DNA from: Psilocybe azurescens
Lineage: Eukaryota > Basidiomycota > Agaricomycetes > Agaricales > Agrocybaceae
Assembly (NCBI GenBank): GCA_023853785.1
Contig: JAJIRX010000051.1
Span: 1 to 29,291, forward strand
DNA: 29,291 bases
Reading direction: 5' to 3'
Of this stretch, positions 1-10,235 are shown one piece after another. The position numbers were made by a program, and so were the translations under genes. Under the pieces are notes generated by a model, which worked only from the letters and a program-made list of their open reading frames with translations, was not told the DNA's origin and did not search any database. Positions within the stretch are counted from its first letter, which is position 1. Every line of letters starts with the position of its first letter.

Positions 1-600
1 CAACCGGTCTCGAGGACCACCAAAAGAAGGCGAGCAAAAGTATTGGACGTTCTAAATAATGTCAGTCATCATAGAACAGAATGATAAATTACAAATGCAA
101 CAAACCTCATCGAGCATAGCTTTGCGCAAGTACGCAAGATTAGGTTGAGGGGTCTGTAAGAAAAACGTGTGTTACGTCATGTTATAGGCAGCACATATGA
201 CACGGGTTGCACGCAAGGAAAATGTTCGACATACCCCCAGTGATTTTCTAGAAGCAAGGAAAGCAATCAGCATCCATTGTCGCACAGTAAAAAATATGTG
301 AACGCACTGGCATACGATGGCGTAACTGATCAACGCGCCGGTGAAGCTGGCTGCAAACAACGCGGAACAAGAGGTCAGCGGGTTAATTCGGCTGCGAACA
401 GATGAGAACTGTGGAGGGTGCTGACCTTTGTACCAGACAGTAGAAACTGTTTTTAAGGTAGCCCATGCGAGAATATATCGCAAAGAGGATATGAGGAGCA
501 AGAAATGGCCCGAAGCCCAGAGATAGTGCTATGGACCGGAATGAGATTGCCTGTCTTGAACAAGACCAAAACCTCAAAGAAGTACCTGAGTAGTTGCCAT
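1..600 (-). CDS. TMEM33/Pom33-family membrane protein, 3' end beyond window
   Basis: Member of the TMEM33 / Pom33 / Tts1 family of multi-pass membrane proteins of the ER and nuclear envelope, linked in yeasts to nuclear pore distribution and ER shape. The spliced minus-strand model has exons at 600-586, 528-426, 350-308, 247-235, 153-106 and 51 to beyond base 1, all with GT-AG introns of 54-75 nt. It starts MATTQ, then a hydrophobic stretch with LLLISSLRYILAW, then WYKASFTGALISYAIV and PNLAYLRKAMLDENVQY, which lines up with the family block (human: FLAQALLEDSCHYL). A second hydrophobic segment, LLLAFFWWSSRPV, follows but is one base out of frame because of a T4 run at 36-39 where T5 is expected. 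The start was chosen because it is the first ATG that splices into the conserved block. The C-terminal half lies outside the window. Family assignment is fairly secure; function is inferred from the family. Confidence 0.8.
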
Positions 601-810
601 TTGAACGGCCAGAAAAATGTCAAGAAGACGACTGTACAATTCAAGGTTGTAAATAAAAATTTGAGAACCGGGGGAAACAGTGTCGAGGACCACGGTACAA
701 AGGATGAAAGGGTGAGTTTTCCAACCAAATTAAACGTGGCGTCACCCTCGTCACGTGTGCAAAACGTCACAGCTCCATTGTCGTTGTTCAGGTATGAAAA
801 CAAAACAATT

Positions 811-1062
811 CTATCTACTCCAATTCGTGCCCAATTTCTTCATCTCCTTGCCCTTTCTGAACATATCTTTTTCGACAACCTTCTTTCCTAGCGTCTCGCT
901 GCGTTTTAACTTCTCTTTCACTCGCATTGGGCCGCGCACTGACCCATCTCCAACCTGTCCACTCCCCTTCAGCTTCTTGGGACTTTCCTCTGTCTCGGAC
1001 ACTTCTTCATCTGACACTGCACTGTCTTCATCACGGCGTCTCTTCTCGCCCGCTCGCGCAGA
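811..1062 (-). other. In-frame open tail downstream of the HAS1 stop codon
   Basis: Directly after the HAS1 TAG (1065-1063) the same frame stays open for 83 codons, to a stop at 811. The predicted peptide looks like a real nucleolar protein tail: a basic start (GEKRRRDED), an acidic stretch (SDEEVSETEES), then a Lys/Arg-rich end with VKEKLKRSETLGKK, EKDMFRKGKEMKK and a terminal WSR. Other HAS1/DDX18 proteins also end in basic tails. What is seen: an uninterrupted frame with biased composition. What is inferred: the true C-terminus of HAS1 may lie here, reached by stop read-through, or interrupted by a nonsense change or base-call error. No splice pair that removes the TAG without also losing the conserved VNLAIG motif was found. 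Alternatively this is simply 3' UTR. Confidence 0.55.
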
Positions 1063-2909
1063 CTAGCCCTCTCCAGGTCCGATGGCAAGGTTGACACGAG
1101 GAGGCACTTTGAAACCGAACGCTTTGGCGATCTTGGTCAAGTCCAACGCGTTCACGTCAAAGATCTTCTTCAGCGAATACGACGCATACGACTGCAAGTA
1201 TGCCCGGTACCCACTCGTCGCTGACCTATAAAGATTGTAGTTCTTTGCAAGAAGATTCTCCAACTGCAAACAAAAAGAGTTTAATTTTGACGATTTCCTC
1301 GCCCATTGCAAGAGAACTTACTTGAGCCTGTACATTCTCAATTCGGTCTGCTGGAAAGACAAACTCGTTCAGAGGAACTTTAGCTTCCTTGAGGTATCTC
1401 AAGAACCCAAGCTCGCTCTCCAAGAGAAACAATAAACTCTTTCCCACTTTGCCGGCTCTGGCCGTTCGTCCTACTCTGTGGATGTAATCACGGGGATCAT
1501 CAGGAGGGTCATATTGCACAATGTAATCCACGCGAGGGATGTCCAGTCCACGGGCAGCAACGTCAGTACATAGCAAGATTCCAGACTCTGCGTTAATAAA
1601 CTCGAAAAAGGTGTTGGTTCGTTTTTGTTGTTTTTGTTTGCCCTATCATATCCTTGTTATATTTTCCAATTGAATTATTAAAATAAAAAAACATACATGA
1701 AGATCCAACACTGGAACATCGATATAATTAAGCAACTCTGAGTGGTACTTCACGGAATTGCAACTGGAGAAAAAGACAATGACTTTCTTCTTGAGGTTCT
1801 TTTGAGGAAGGTGAAGAGGAGGAGGAAGCGGCGTTCAGATGGGCAGACGACATAGCCTTGCGAAAGAGTGGCCACTGTGCTCGTGGCTTCCTCTTTATCG
1901 ACGTCGATGTGGACAGGACCAGGTCGCAGTGATATCCGAGCAAGATCCGTCACTTTTGTGGTTTGTGTGGCCGAGAACAGCATGGATTGGCGTTCATCTG
2001 TGGTGAAAGAAAAATAAGTAAAAGTCCGTTAGTTTCACAAAGATAAAACGGACCTTTGGGAAGCATAGCAATGATATCCTTCATCTGTTGCTCGAAACCA
2101 ATTTCCAATATCCGATCGGCTTCGTCGATGATTAGAGCTTTGATATTTCTTCTCACAAATCCTTTTGTATCCTGCACGGAATCAAGGCCATAAGCATGGT
2201 TGAAAAATGAACACTGAAAACGCACTTACCCTCAAATGATCCCAAAGTCGCCCAGGTGTAGCGACAAGCAGATTGACTCCCTTGACCAACTTCTCCTCCT
2301 CCGCTCTTCGATTTGCACCGCCAATAACGATTCCAAACGTCTGCGAATGGTACTTCATCAAATCCCTAGCAACACCGAAGATCTGGAGAGCCAATTCTCT
2401 CGTGGGGGTAATGATGATGATACCCGTGCCGTTCATAGGCTTGAACTTGAGGCGGTGGAGGAGCTCGACGGCGGGAATGAGGAAGGCGAGAGTCTTGCCA
2501 GACCCTGTGCGAGCAGCGCCGAGCACGTCTTTACCTGCGAGTAGTACGGGAATGGATTTGGCTTGCACGGTAGTCATTGTAGTCATTCCCATCTCTGCGA
2601 GCGCACGAGTAGTGGGGGCGGAGAGATCAAGTGTTGAGAATGGGACTCGGGCAGGCTTGGAAGTCGATTCAGATTCTGCCTGTTCGGGGGTAGCTTTTGA
2701 TTTGGAGTTGAATTTTTGGGCTCTTCAGCGGATTCAGAGGCGGAGGTAGAGATAAATGCAGCGGAAGCAGAGGTAGACGCAAAAGTAGAAGCAAGATGCA
2801 GAAGTAGTAGGTTCGTTCGCGGATTCCTCTTGGTTCTTGAGCTTTTGCTTGCTTTTCTTTTGCTCAGTCCCGAGCTCGTAGAGCTAGAGCCAGATTTGAC
2901 GGGTGACAT
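1063..2909 (-). CDS. HAS1: HAS1/DDX18 DEAD-box ATP-dependent RNA helicase
   Basis: Nucleolar DEAD-box helicase needed for 40S and 60S ribosome assembly. Exons: 2909-2230, 2171-2054, 1997-1697, 1642-1322 and 1263-1063, ending in TAG. Visible motifs in order: Q-motif region ([10 protein letters not shown]), Walker [31 protein letters not shown] (IIDEADRIL), SAT (LFSATQ), [16 protein letters not shown] and [10 protein letters not shown], then the HAS1-specific end ([31 protein letters not shown]), which separates it from other DEAD-box proteins. The N-terminus is a Ser/Lys-rich low-complexity region. Two single-base frame breaks fall in homopolymers: T5 on the plus strand at 2713-2717, and T4 at 1800-1803 just before VIVFFSS. 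A further indel is suspected in the N-terminal A-rich stretch. These look like sequencing errors in an essential gene. The frame stays open for 83 codons past the stop (see 811-1062). It shares a 178 bp divergent promoter with PTH2. Confidence 0.95.
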
Positions 2910-3087
2910 TTTGGTGTCTTTTAAATATAGTATGGATGAAGGACAATCTATGGGTATCCAGAAAGAGAGAAATATCGTCGTTGAAGAGGAATAAGAAATG
3001 ATGCTGAAGACAGAAAATTCCATTCGGGGGTTGCCGAGCTGTTTATGATATTGTTCTTGATCGGGCTAGGAACCTCTTCCTTATGCC
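2910..3087. promoter_or_regulatory. Divergent HAS1/PTH2 promoter region
   Basis: A 178 bp gap between the HAS1 start (2909, -) and the probable PTH2 start (3088, +). It should hold both promoters and 5' UTRs. No TATA box or other recognisable motif stands out. Confidence 0.5.
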
Positions 3088-4061
3088 ATGCCTTCCTCAA
3101 GTTCTTTAGCGTATCAGAGCAAGTAGACCGTTTGATTTCTCTGTACCATAACTGATTTGAGTCTGCAGTTGTCCTCGGTCTCGCTCTATCCCTCGCCTCC
3201 ATTGGTGTAGGATACCAACTTGGCGCGTTAACAACACGCGACACACCAATTTCGGAATCAACTCCTAGTGTTCAGAAACAAGAGACAGAAATACCCCCGC
3301 AAATTGAAGAAGAGGAAGAAGCTGATGATCAAGCCATATCTGATGGAGACCTGAAGGCTGTCCCCCCTTGGATGGATGGAACCCTGCAAATTGGTGTGTT
3401 TCCGAGCCAATCTGCTTCTAATACTGATTTGTGTATAGGTTTTAGTCATTCGTACAGATCTGAAGTTGAGCCCCGGGAGTATCGCTGCCCAGTTGAGTTG
3501 ACATTTGGATATATTACGTTCGTGAAGTTCGTTAACCTTTGTCGCGCCTTTCGATAGATGCTGGTAAGAATTTCCTTTTGATAAGATGAGGCTTGAGAAA
3601 CAATTCATTTCTTTTACAGTCAAGCCACATTAGCATGCTACAAAGCCCTCAACAAGAAGAACTCATATGTATGTACACATCACTCTAACGTTTACTATGA
3701 TCTGAAGCCTTGCTTCATTCCGTAGCTTGTATATCAATGGGAAGTATTAGGGTAAGTACTACGATACCATTCATGCTTGCAATAAAATCTGACAGGGCTA
3801 CAACCTGCAGACAAGCCAAAATCGCTCTCAAAGCCAAATCAGAGGACGAACTGCTGGAATTGGAGGCCATTGCGAAGAGTTTGAATCTATGTGCGCGATC
3901 GGTGACAGATCCGTGCGTGTATCTATTGCTTCCTTCTATCTTCCTTCCAACAGCATTTGCTTATATAGCGAGAAAGGGAAAATGTGCGTAGCGTTCTGGC
4001 CATAGGTCCAGGGCCTGTAGGGATTATAAATGAGGTCACAGGAAAATTACGCCTTCTATAA
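3088..4061 (+). CDS. PTH2: Peptidyl-tRNA hydrolase 2 (PTH2/Bit1 family)
   Basis: Hydrolyses peptidyl-tRNA to recycle tRNA; eukaryotic members are often anchored to the mitochondrial outer membrane. Proposed exons: 3088-3100, 3169-3395, 3439-3491, 3558-3563, 3620-3668, 3726-3751, 3811-3916, 3969-4061. An N-terminal hydrophobic segment (VLGLALSLASIGVGYQLG) resembles the human PTRH2 membrane anchor, followed by an acidic linker. The catalytic domain shows VLVIRTDLKLSPGSIAAQ, CCQATLACYKALNKKNS, WEVLGQAKIALKAKSEDEL, LCARSVTD and IGPGPVGIINEVTGKLRLL. The 6-nt exon 4 is needed to keep the Q-C-x-x-A-T-L spacing; splicing straight across it loses the Cys. The usual His of QCSHA reads Gln here, and the loop after VTD (normally AGRTQI) is divergent, so the 3916/3969 junction is the least certain. 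The first exon is tentative: a 13-nt ATG exon gives the right phase, but the N-terminus could lie elsewhere. Confidence 0.88.
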
Positions 4062-4251
4062 TTCGCGTAAGTAACTGCAGTCTTTTCATCTCTGATTACT
4101 ATTGTGCTGCACAGAAATTAAGATGCAAATTATAATGATTAATATACAATGGTGACTAATTACAGGTACCTGCCCTTTGCTGATGGTGATTATTACGATT
4201 AGGTTTGCCCTTTCTTGTCCAGAGGCAGAACCGCCACTGCGAAAGGGAGAC

Positions 4252-4902
4252 TCAGTCCAGCCTCCTGCGGATAACCCTCATTATCCTCGACTTTCCTGAA
4301 GGCCCCAATTTTTTAATAATAGTACTTGGATTTCCAGAAGATCCACTGCGTGCATCACCGCCGGATCCTCCATTGTCTGTAGTTGAAAGTCTAGTAAGCC
4401 TCTGCCCTGCAAAGTTAATGGTTGATGCAACGTGCCTGAGAATAGTGCGAGAAGGCCTCCACTTGCTACTGTATCTCCCCCCTTTAGCGATACCTGCGCT
4501 ACCACTGTATGCGTTGCCCACGCTATTGGCAGTACTTCCACTGGAAGTGCTTCTGTCCATGGTATTGTTGCCTCCGACCTGCAGAGTAGAAGGTATGACG
4601 GCAGAGGACGCGCCCGAGTTAGCATGCCTTCCATTGCCCCCGTTGCCTGCGGTTCCAAGTCGTGAGCCATGCTGTCTCTGCCATTTACTATGGAAAGACA
4701 AACCAGAAAAGAGTTTGATGAGACCCTCGTCCAAGAGACCCTTCGCGGCGCTGCTGTTGAGAACGTCGCCCCCTGATGCGTTGCCTCCGGTGCCGGTGTA
4801 GGCGTTGCCGACCTGATTGCTGTCATCTGGGACAGGAGCGGCAATGGCGAGGTGATATGATGCGAAAAGAATGAGTGCGGCAGCTTTTGTGTAAGAAGGC
4901 AT
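4252..4902 (-). CDS. Small secreted Gly/Ser/Asn-rich repeat protein
   Basis: Not recognised as a named enzyme. The 216-codon frame begins with a clear signal peptide (positive start, AALILFASYHLAIA, cleavage near AAP). The mature part is hydrophilic and built of degenerate units such as GNAYTGTGGNASGG, GGNGRHANSG, GNAYSGSAGIAKGG and GGDARSGSSGN. Such low-complexity secreted proteins are common among basidiomycete small secreted proteins, with roles proposed at the cell surface or in host or substrate contact, but none can be assigned here. The frame contains probable introns: a 57-nt GT-AG intron around 4709-4653 is a multiple of three and would restore repeat spacing, and a second lies near 4455-4404. 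A G6 run near 4486-4491 (five expected by repeat logic) clouds the second half, and the C-terminus after 4300 is uncertain. Another frame downstream reads FRSGGSASG, so the protein may end further left. Confidence 0.6.
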   Translation of the reverse strand: MPSYTKAAALILFASYHLAIAAPVPDDSNQVGNAYTGTGGNASGGDVLNSSAAKGLLDEGLIKLFSGLSFHSKWQRQHGSRLGTAGNGGNGRHANSGASSAVIPSTLQVGGNNTMDRSTSSGSTANSVGNAYSGSAGIAKGGRYSSKWRPSRTILRHVASTINFAGQRLTRLSTTDNGGSGGDARSGSSGNPSTIIKKLGPSGKSRIMRVIRRRLD

Positions 4903-5496
4903 AGTAGTGGTGATAGTAATGGGCGAATGTGAAGTGAGTAAGTGGTGAATAAGGTGTTGTGTAATACCGATACGGTGCCCGATTAGTGATGTGATGAAAA
5001 AATAGAATGTACAATGTGTAGTGTGAAAAGAAAGTAATGAATAATTATTACCCCTCTGAGGGCGTTTTGTACTGTTCTAACTGGTGGCTGACCTGGAGGA
5101 TGACTGGTGTGAGGCTGACAATATTTTCTAGCGCGTGCGGCGTGGAAGACTATAATTAGTACGAACGCGCCCATCACGTGCAGATTTAAAGTTAGATGCC
5201 ACCGGTCTTGGCTTCGGCAGATCTCCATCGAAATGAATCGAAAAGCACGTTGACAAAGTTGTGGAGACGTCTCCTCCTCTACTCCGAATGACCTAAATAT
5301 TCTCCAAGGGTACGCACTTCATTCTCTGACCTATTAAATTCCACCTTCTTTTGACCCCAATCCACACAATTCCCAAAATTCTCAGTTTCTCCTTTCCTAC
5401 ACAACTTTGCATTGCATTTCGTATTTTATCATTGTCTCGCAAAATCCTCACTCATCTTAATTCACAAGACTTTAAACCCCCCGCTGCTCATAAGAA
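4903..5496. promoter_or_regulatory. Divergent intergenic region, secreted protein / Mpv17 family
   Basis: A 594 bp gap between two divergent starts. It contains one CACGTG E-box (5175-5180), a possible bHLH binding site. The 5' UTR of the Mpv17-family gene is C/T-rich from about 5330 to 5480, typical of basidiomycete transcription start regions. No ORF in this stretch looks real. Confidence 0.45.
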
Positions 5497-6505
5497 ATGG
5501 CAGCCGTAACAATAGCACGCGCTTATATGCACTCTTTCGACTCTCATCCCTACTCCACTCTCGCAGTCACGGGTGGGTGTCTGAATGCTCTTGGAGACGT
5601 TGTGGCCCAAGTCGCACAGCGAACGGTGAGTCTCATGTCAAGCAAAATGTTGTACCTCGTGGATAGCGCCTGATGCATCTCGATCTTTATGATAGGTTGG
5701 TAAAGGAGAGCACGAGGAGGTTCCACGATATGATGTTACTCGAACTGCTCGTTTCTTCGCCTATGGTGTTATGATAAGTGTGTCTTTGGCCTACTTTTCA
5801 TCTGTGTTTCCATTTGAGCTGATAAATTCACAATGCAGGTCCGTTCATGGGTCGGTGGAATATCTTTCTCGAAAGGCGCTTCCCATTGCGGGCTATCAAA
5901 GGTACCAATAAGGTATCCCTCAAAGCTTTAGGCAAGCGTGTTGCAGCCGATCAACTTTTCATGTATGTAGCTCCCATCCTTCAGTCTTTTGCACGTTGCT
6001 AAGTTATCTCCTCTTTCGTACAGGGCCCCCTTAGGCGTATGTTATCGTCTTCCAACACAATCTCATTTATAGCGACAGACTGGCTGACCACGCGATCGCA
6101 GCTCGGCCTATTCCTAACCTCAATGGGCATTATGGAAGCTCGTAGTCCTCGCCAGATAGGCGACAGGTTCAAAGACCTCTATGGGACCGCCCTCATAGCC
6201 AACTGGAGAGTATGGCCTCTAGCTCAGGTAAACGATAAGCATACTTGATACCGCTGACAGTTCTCCTAACCATGTCCATCCGTATTTTCAGCTTATCAAT
6301 TTCCGATACATGCCTCTCCCATATCGTGTTCCATTTTCGCAGGCATGTGGAGTCTTCTGGACATTGTATCTTTCCATCCTAAATTCCGAGTACGTCATAC
6401 CTTCTTTGATCCCTTGATCAAATCAAATATTGATTGCCGTGCAGAGAAGACAAACGACAGGACAACGAGCTTGCAGACCGGCGCCAAAAGGTGCTGGATT
6501 CATAA
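5497..6505 (+). CDS. SYM1: Mpv17/PMP22-family membrane protein (Sym1-like)
   Basis: Four-helix channel-like protein of the Mpv17/PMP22 family; Sym1 sits in the inner mitochondrial membrane, and related proteins sit in peroxisomes. Seven exons: 5497-5625, 5696-5777, 5839-5962, 6024-6036, 6102-6227, 6292-6389, 6445-6505, giving 210 residues with no frame break, the usual family length. Landmarks: short N-terminal helix (ARAYMHSFDSHPYSTLAVTGG), GDVVAQ, RTARFFAYGVMI, the SPFMGRWNIFLER block, and the C-terminal signature GTALIANWRVWPLAQLINFRYMPLPYRVPF. Exon 4 is only 13 nt (APLG). The tail is charged and ends DRRQKVLDS. Start: first ATG after a pyrimidine-rich leader, in good context (AAGAAATGG). 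Whether the protein is mitochondrial or peroxisomal cannot be told from sequence alone, so the symbol is provisional. Confidence 0.92.
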
Positions 6506-6959
6506 AGCAAACACCCTTCAACACTCCCATAAGAACAAAATTAATCTTCACCCTGGAATCGACATTCAGCTTCATTGCCAGGATTTCTCTTTTCAGCATC
6601 TTTCCCTTCATGTTACGGTCATTTACGCGTATCCTGCATTCCCATTAGTCTGTTGTTATGACATCATCATGTAGCTTTAGACACCAGCATCATTTTATCT
6701 GTTTATTTTCATTTCCTCATTCCAATCCCTCCATCACATCATTTTCTTAATTAGTTGTATCCAATTCTTCTTCCATCTTCTAGACGACTAAAGTTACAGT
6801 AGGATTGGACCTTTGGCCAAATTCCTAGTATAACCCCTTTTCAACATTCAGTTCTCAGATAACATAGCGCGATGCAAGGGTGAAGCATTTACGTAAATCG
6901 TAAGATTCAGGCAACGTCAGACACGCGAAATACAGTAGTACTTGTGTCTACAATAATAA
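6506..6959. other. Convergent 3' intergenic region, Mpv17 family / UTP4
   Basis: A 454 bp gap between two convergent stop codons. It is AT-rich and holds only short spurious ORFs. It should contain both 3' UTRs and polyadenylation sites; no gene is supported here. Confidence 0.5.
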
Positions 6960-9900
6960 TCACGACGCGCCGTACTTGTGCTTGAAGTACGCAGGCGGTA
7001 GTGTCAACAAAACATCTACAAGCGGCCGCTCGACCACCACCAGCTCATCCTTCGTCAGGAAATCGCAGCACAGCATAGGGCGGTACTGCGTGATCATTTT
7101 ATAGTCTCTCCACTGCCTGTCCTCGTCTGCACCAGGCACCGGTGCCATCTCGCGACGCCTCTTTTTCGCGCCCGAGCGCACGGTGGTGTCCAGACTCACT
7201 TTGAACATCCACGTCGCGCCCCAGAAGAGCACGTATCGCGTCTTGCCCTGGTCATCCGTGCCGGAGCTGGATGAGACGGCGGGGTCGAAGGCGACGCCCA
7301 GCACTGGGTCGTGTGCGTATGTGAATCGTTTGGGCAGGCTTGCGGCAAGCTCTTTGCCCCAGATGGGGAATTGCCGAGTCTCGACGTCGAATATCTGGAT
7401 GGTGTTGTCAGGGGAACGCGAGGAGGAGCACTGAGGGGTGCATAGGGTCGAACGCGAGCGCTTGCGCGGCACGTGGGAAGGTTGGGAGGACGCAGTGGTG
7501 CTAATTTGAGGGAGGGTATTAGATACATCGCCGAGAAATCGTGAATGGATGACAGGACAGAAAACTCACGGATATCAAATCGAGGTTGAAGATGTGCGTT
7601 CTGGCCCGGTTGTTGGATGTGGCGAGCCATTGGCCGTCAGTACTCACGGCTATCCGATCGACGCTGACAATAGCAGCAGTCGAGCTAACGTCCTCGTCAT
7701 CCTCTTCATCCTCAGACGATTCGCTTTCCGCGTTTTCGTTTTCAGCAGGAGCGGGCGACTCTGCGTCAGGTTCAGCCATGTCCACATCCATACTCACGTC
7801 GCCGTTGACATGGACGTGTCCGTTGACGCGCTCTGTGCCAGCATTATCAAGAGCTAGTGCCCTCCCTTTCACAACTCTGTCGTGCACGATAGAGTCCTGC
7901 ATCCGATGTTGATCGAAGCGGCGCATGACACGCGGCTTATCTCCCGTTAGGTTGATGATGAGGACGTACGAGGAGAGGGCGGTTGACATGACGAGCTTCG
8001 TTGAATCGGGGTGAATTGGAAGGCGCTGGCACCAGTAGACGCGGAATGACTAGAAGATGCGGGAATGTGTGCTTGAAGGATAGACGAAAAGTCTTTTATC
8101 CGTTTAAGGTAAATTTCACCGGTGTCCTGTAGATTAAGTTAGGTAAGGTGAACATCGGTAACTCGCATTTAAATTGAACACTCACATCTGTGCTAAGAGA
8201 GAAGAGCTTGCTCTCATATAAATCCGAAACGACGAGCCATTTACCGTCGTCCGAGATTTCGTGGGTGGTTATATTTGTGTTGACATTAAGGTCCATCTCG
8301 AGCACTTTTTCCCATCCACCAGCAAAAGGTTCGGTTTCCAGGGGATCGAGAGTTGGTTCCGTCTGCATCTGCCGAGCACCTGCCTCGCCTTCTGTTTTTG
8401 TGAATTCTCCACATGCTAAGCCCAGCCTCCCGCGCACACGACACCAAACGAGCACTTCGGGCGACGCGCACAATGCCTCTCGCGACAAAAGCCAACTTAC
8501 GGTGGTACGAATCTTCAAAGGTAGATTCCGTGCTCGTATTCAGCGGATTCGTGATCTTGACAACGGTGCTCGTAGGCAACGCAGCGGGGGTGAGTACGAC
8601 AGACATATCGAGTCCTCCAGAGGCGAGAATGGGAGCTATATCGATCGCAAATTGTCTTTTGTATGGGGCGGGTAGGGGTGTATGGTGGCCAGATGGCCAA
8701 GGCTCGCACGTCGTGCGAATGCATGCGACGGGAACATGTTTGTGTCCACCGACTCGCAGAGGGACCGCTTTCAGTACTGGATGTTTTAACGAGAGAGAAT
8801 TGAACAGTTTTTTGATCAACACCTGCTGTGTAGATAGCCCTTCCTTCCTAATTAGAGAGAACCTGGTTAATGGTAGTTTCGATACAAGGTCGAATGACTT
8901 ACAGGACTGATGACCATACATAGGACGTCCGCACCATGGGCTTTGAAAGAGTAAAGTTGGGTACAGGTCCTTGAATCCCAGAATTTGACCATTCCTAACG
9001 AATCGCCAGAAATTATAGTACCATCTCTGCAAATAGTCATTTAGAATGTCATTAAGTTTGCGAATGAGGAGAACATACCCAAGGACTCCAACTGTCCAAA
9101 CTAATGTGCGTTCTCCTCGTACTTTATCGACTCCCATTCTCTCGATCACTCTACCGCTTGCAATATCCCATTTCCGGAGGCTGCTATCCGAACCTCCAGT
9201 GATTAACCAAGAGTCGGTCCATTCCTCTTCCTCATCATCATCATCGCTGCTCGAATCAGCAGAAGAATCCTGCGTTTTCTTGGCCTGCGGTTGTCGGGGT
9301 ATGGGAGGTCCCCAAGCGATGCTTAACATCCGGCACTTCACTCTATCGAAGCGACGCGAGTGGGTCAAAGTATCGTTCGCTATTGAGAGAATACGAACTG
9401 TGCCGTCTTCGCACCCGAGTGCGAGAGAAGAGGAGGAAGGGTTGGCGGCGATGGACCATATAGATCCACCCTGAGAGTTAATGGTTCTCTGCGTTCGCAA
9501 AATCGGTTAACGCGCATATACACAGGAATGTTGTATTGGAAGGCTCACGCGTATACATCCTCTTTCTAAATCCCATTCTATTAGTTCACTTCCTCCGCCC
9601 GAGCTGAATAGACGAAGATCGGATTGCACAGGGACATCATCGGGTCCCACATCGTCTGGGTATCGAATAACATACGCCAAAGAGTCTACCTTTGATGGGT
9701 AAGGGCCAGGGAGTGTCTACAAATGTTAATTTGATGTGTAAGTGTTGTGAAAAGGAATATTCGGCATAGATTACGCACTTTTCGCACCACCCAAGCCTGC
9801 GAGCACTGTGCCTCTCGCTCTGCACCCTGCCATTCGCATATATCGATGTTTCCATTCGCATGTCCGACTGCGAGAAGACCGAATCGAAGTGGTTGCTTCC

Positions 9901-10039
9901 CAGCAGTGGTCTTTTTCTTGCCTTTGACCGATGGTAAAGGCAGGGGAGGGTAGGCCAAAGCAGTTATGGCAGAGGGAGCATAGTCGACGAAACGACAACG
10001 ATGGAGGGAGAGTGTGGTAGACTCTCTTTTCTTATCCAT
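6960..10039 (-). CDS. UTP4: UTP4/Cirhin, WD40 protein of the U3 snoRNP (t-UTP)
   Basis: Subunit of the t-UTP/UTP-A complex that links rDNA transcription to 18S pre-rRNA processing in the nucleolus. Exons: 10039-9779, 9716-9549, 9488-9079, 9026-8903, 8847-8186, 8126-7570, 7500-6960. WD40 repeats run throughout: HRCRFVDYAPSAITALAY; LRLFSSGGGSELIEWDLERG; GGSIWSIAANPSSSSLALGCEDG; WLITGGSDSSLRKWDIASGR; GTIISGDSLGMVKFWDS; HSHDVRALAIWPPY; ILASGGLDMSVVL; DNTIQIFDVE. The end (YRPMLCCDFL, ELVVVERPLVDVL, LPPAYFKHKYG) is the UTP4 signature. Acidic inserts occur near 9240 and 7700. Four single-base frame breaks all sit in homopolymers: G4 at 8675-8678, T5 at 8395-8399, G4 at 8008-8011 and G4 at 7411-7414. 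The reading frame continues sensibly across each, so error is likelier than decay. It is divergent from TIM10 with a 196 bp gap. Confidence 0.93.
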
Positions 10040-10235
10040 GTATGATTTTGTATTTTGAAATGAAATGATATGAGTGAGCACTGAGCGAGGCTCTGCGCGT
10101 CAGTATATGGATTGACACAGTCTAAAACTTTTTTTCGGCTATGAGCTTGATCAAAAAACGTGACCGGTCGACGGAAACACTTTGGTGTCGCGCGGTGCTC
10201 ACTTCTTTGTCTCTACCTTATATTCGTTCTCAACT
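10040..10235. promoter_or_regulatory. Divergent UTP4/TIM10 promoter
   Basis: A 196 bp gap between two start codons on opposite strands. It must hold both core promoters. The TIM10 side has a C/T-rich leader (10200-10235). No defined transcription-factor motif was recognised. Confidence 0.45.

Noticed and set aside
505..1066. Plus-strand frames of 128 and 103 codons opposite TMEM33 and the HAS1 tail
   Set aside because: No recognisable motifs; they are antisense shadows of the minus-strand genes.
2236..2994. Plus-strand frames of 92-158 codons opposite the HAS1 first exon
   Set aside because: Antisense to a clear DEAD-box helicase; composition reflects the complement of its codons.
8051..8185. 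A long 134-nt intron in UTP4 skipping DTGEIYLKRIKDFSS
   Set aside because: The skipped segment and the following STGASAFQFTP read like authentic UTP4 sequence; a one-base C-run error at 8008-8011 explains the frame better.
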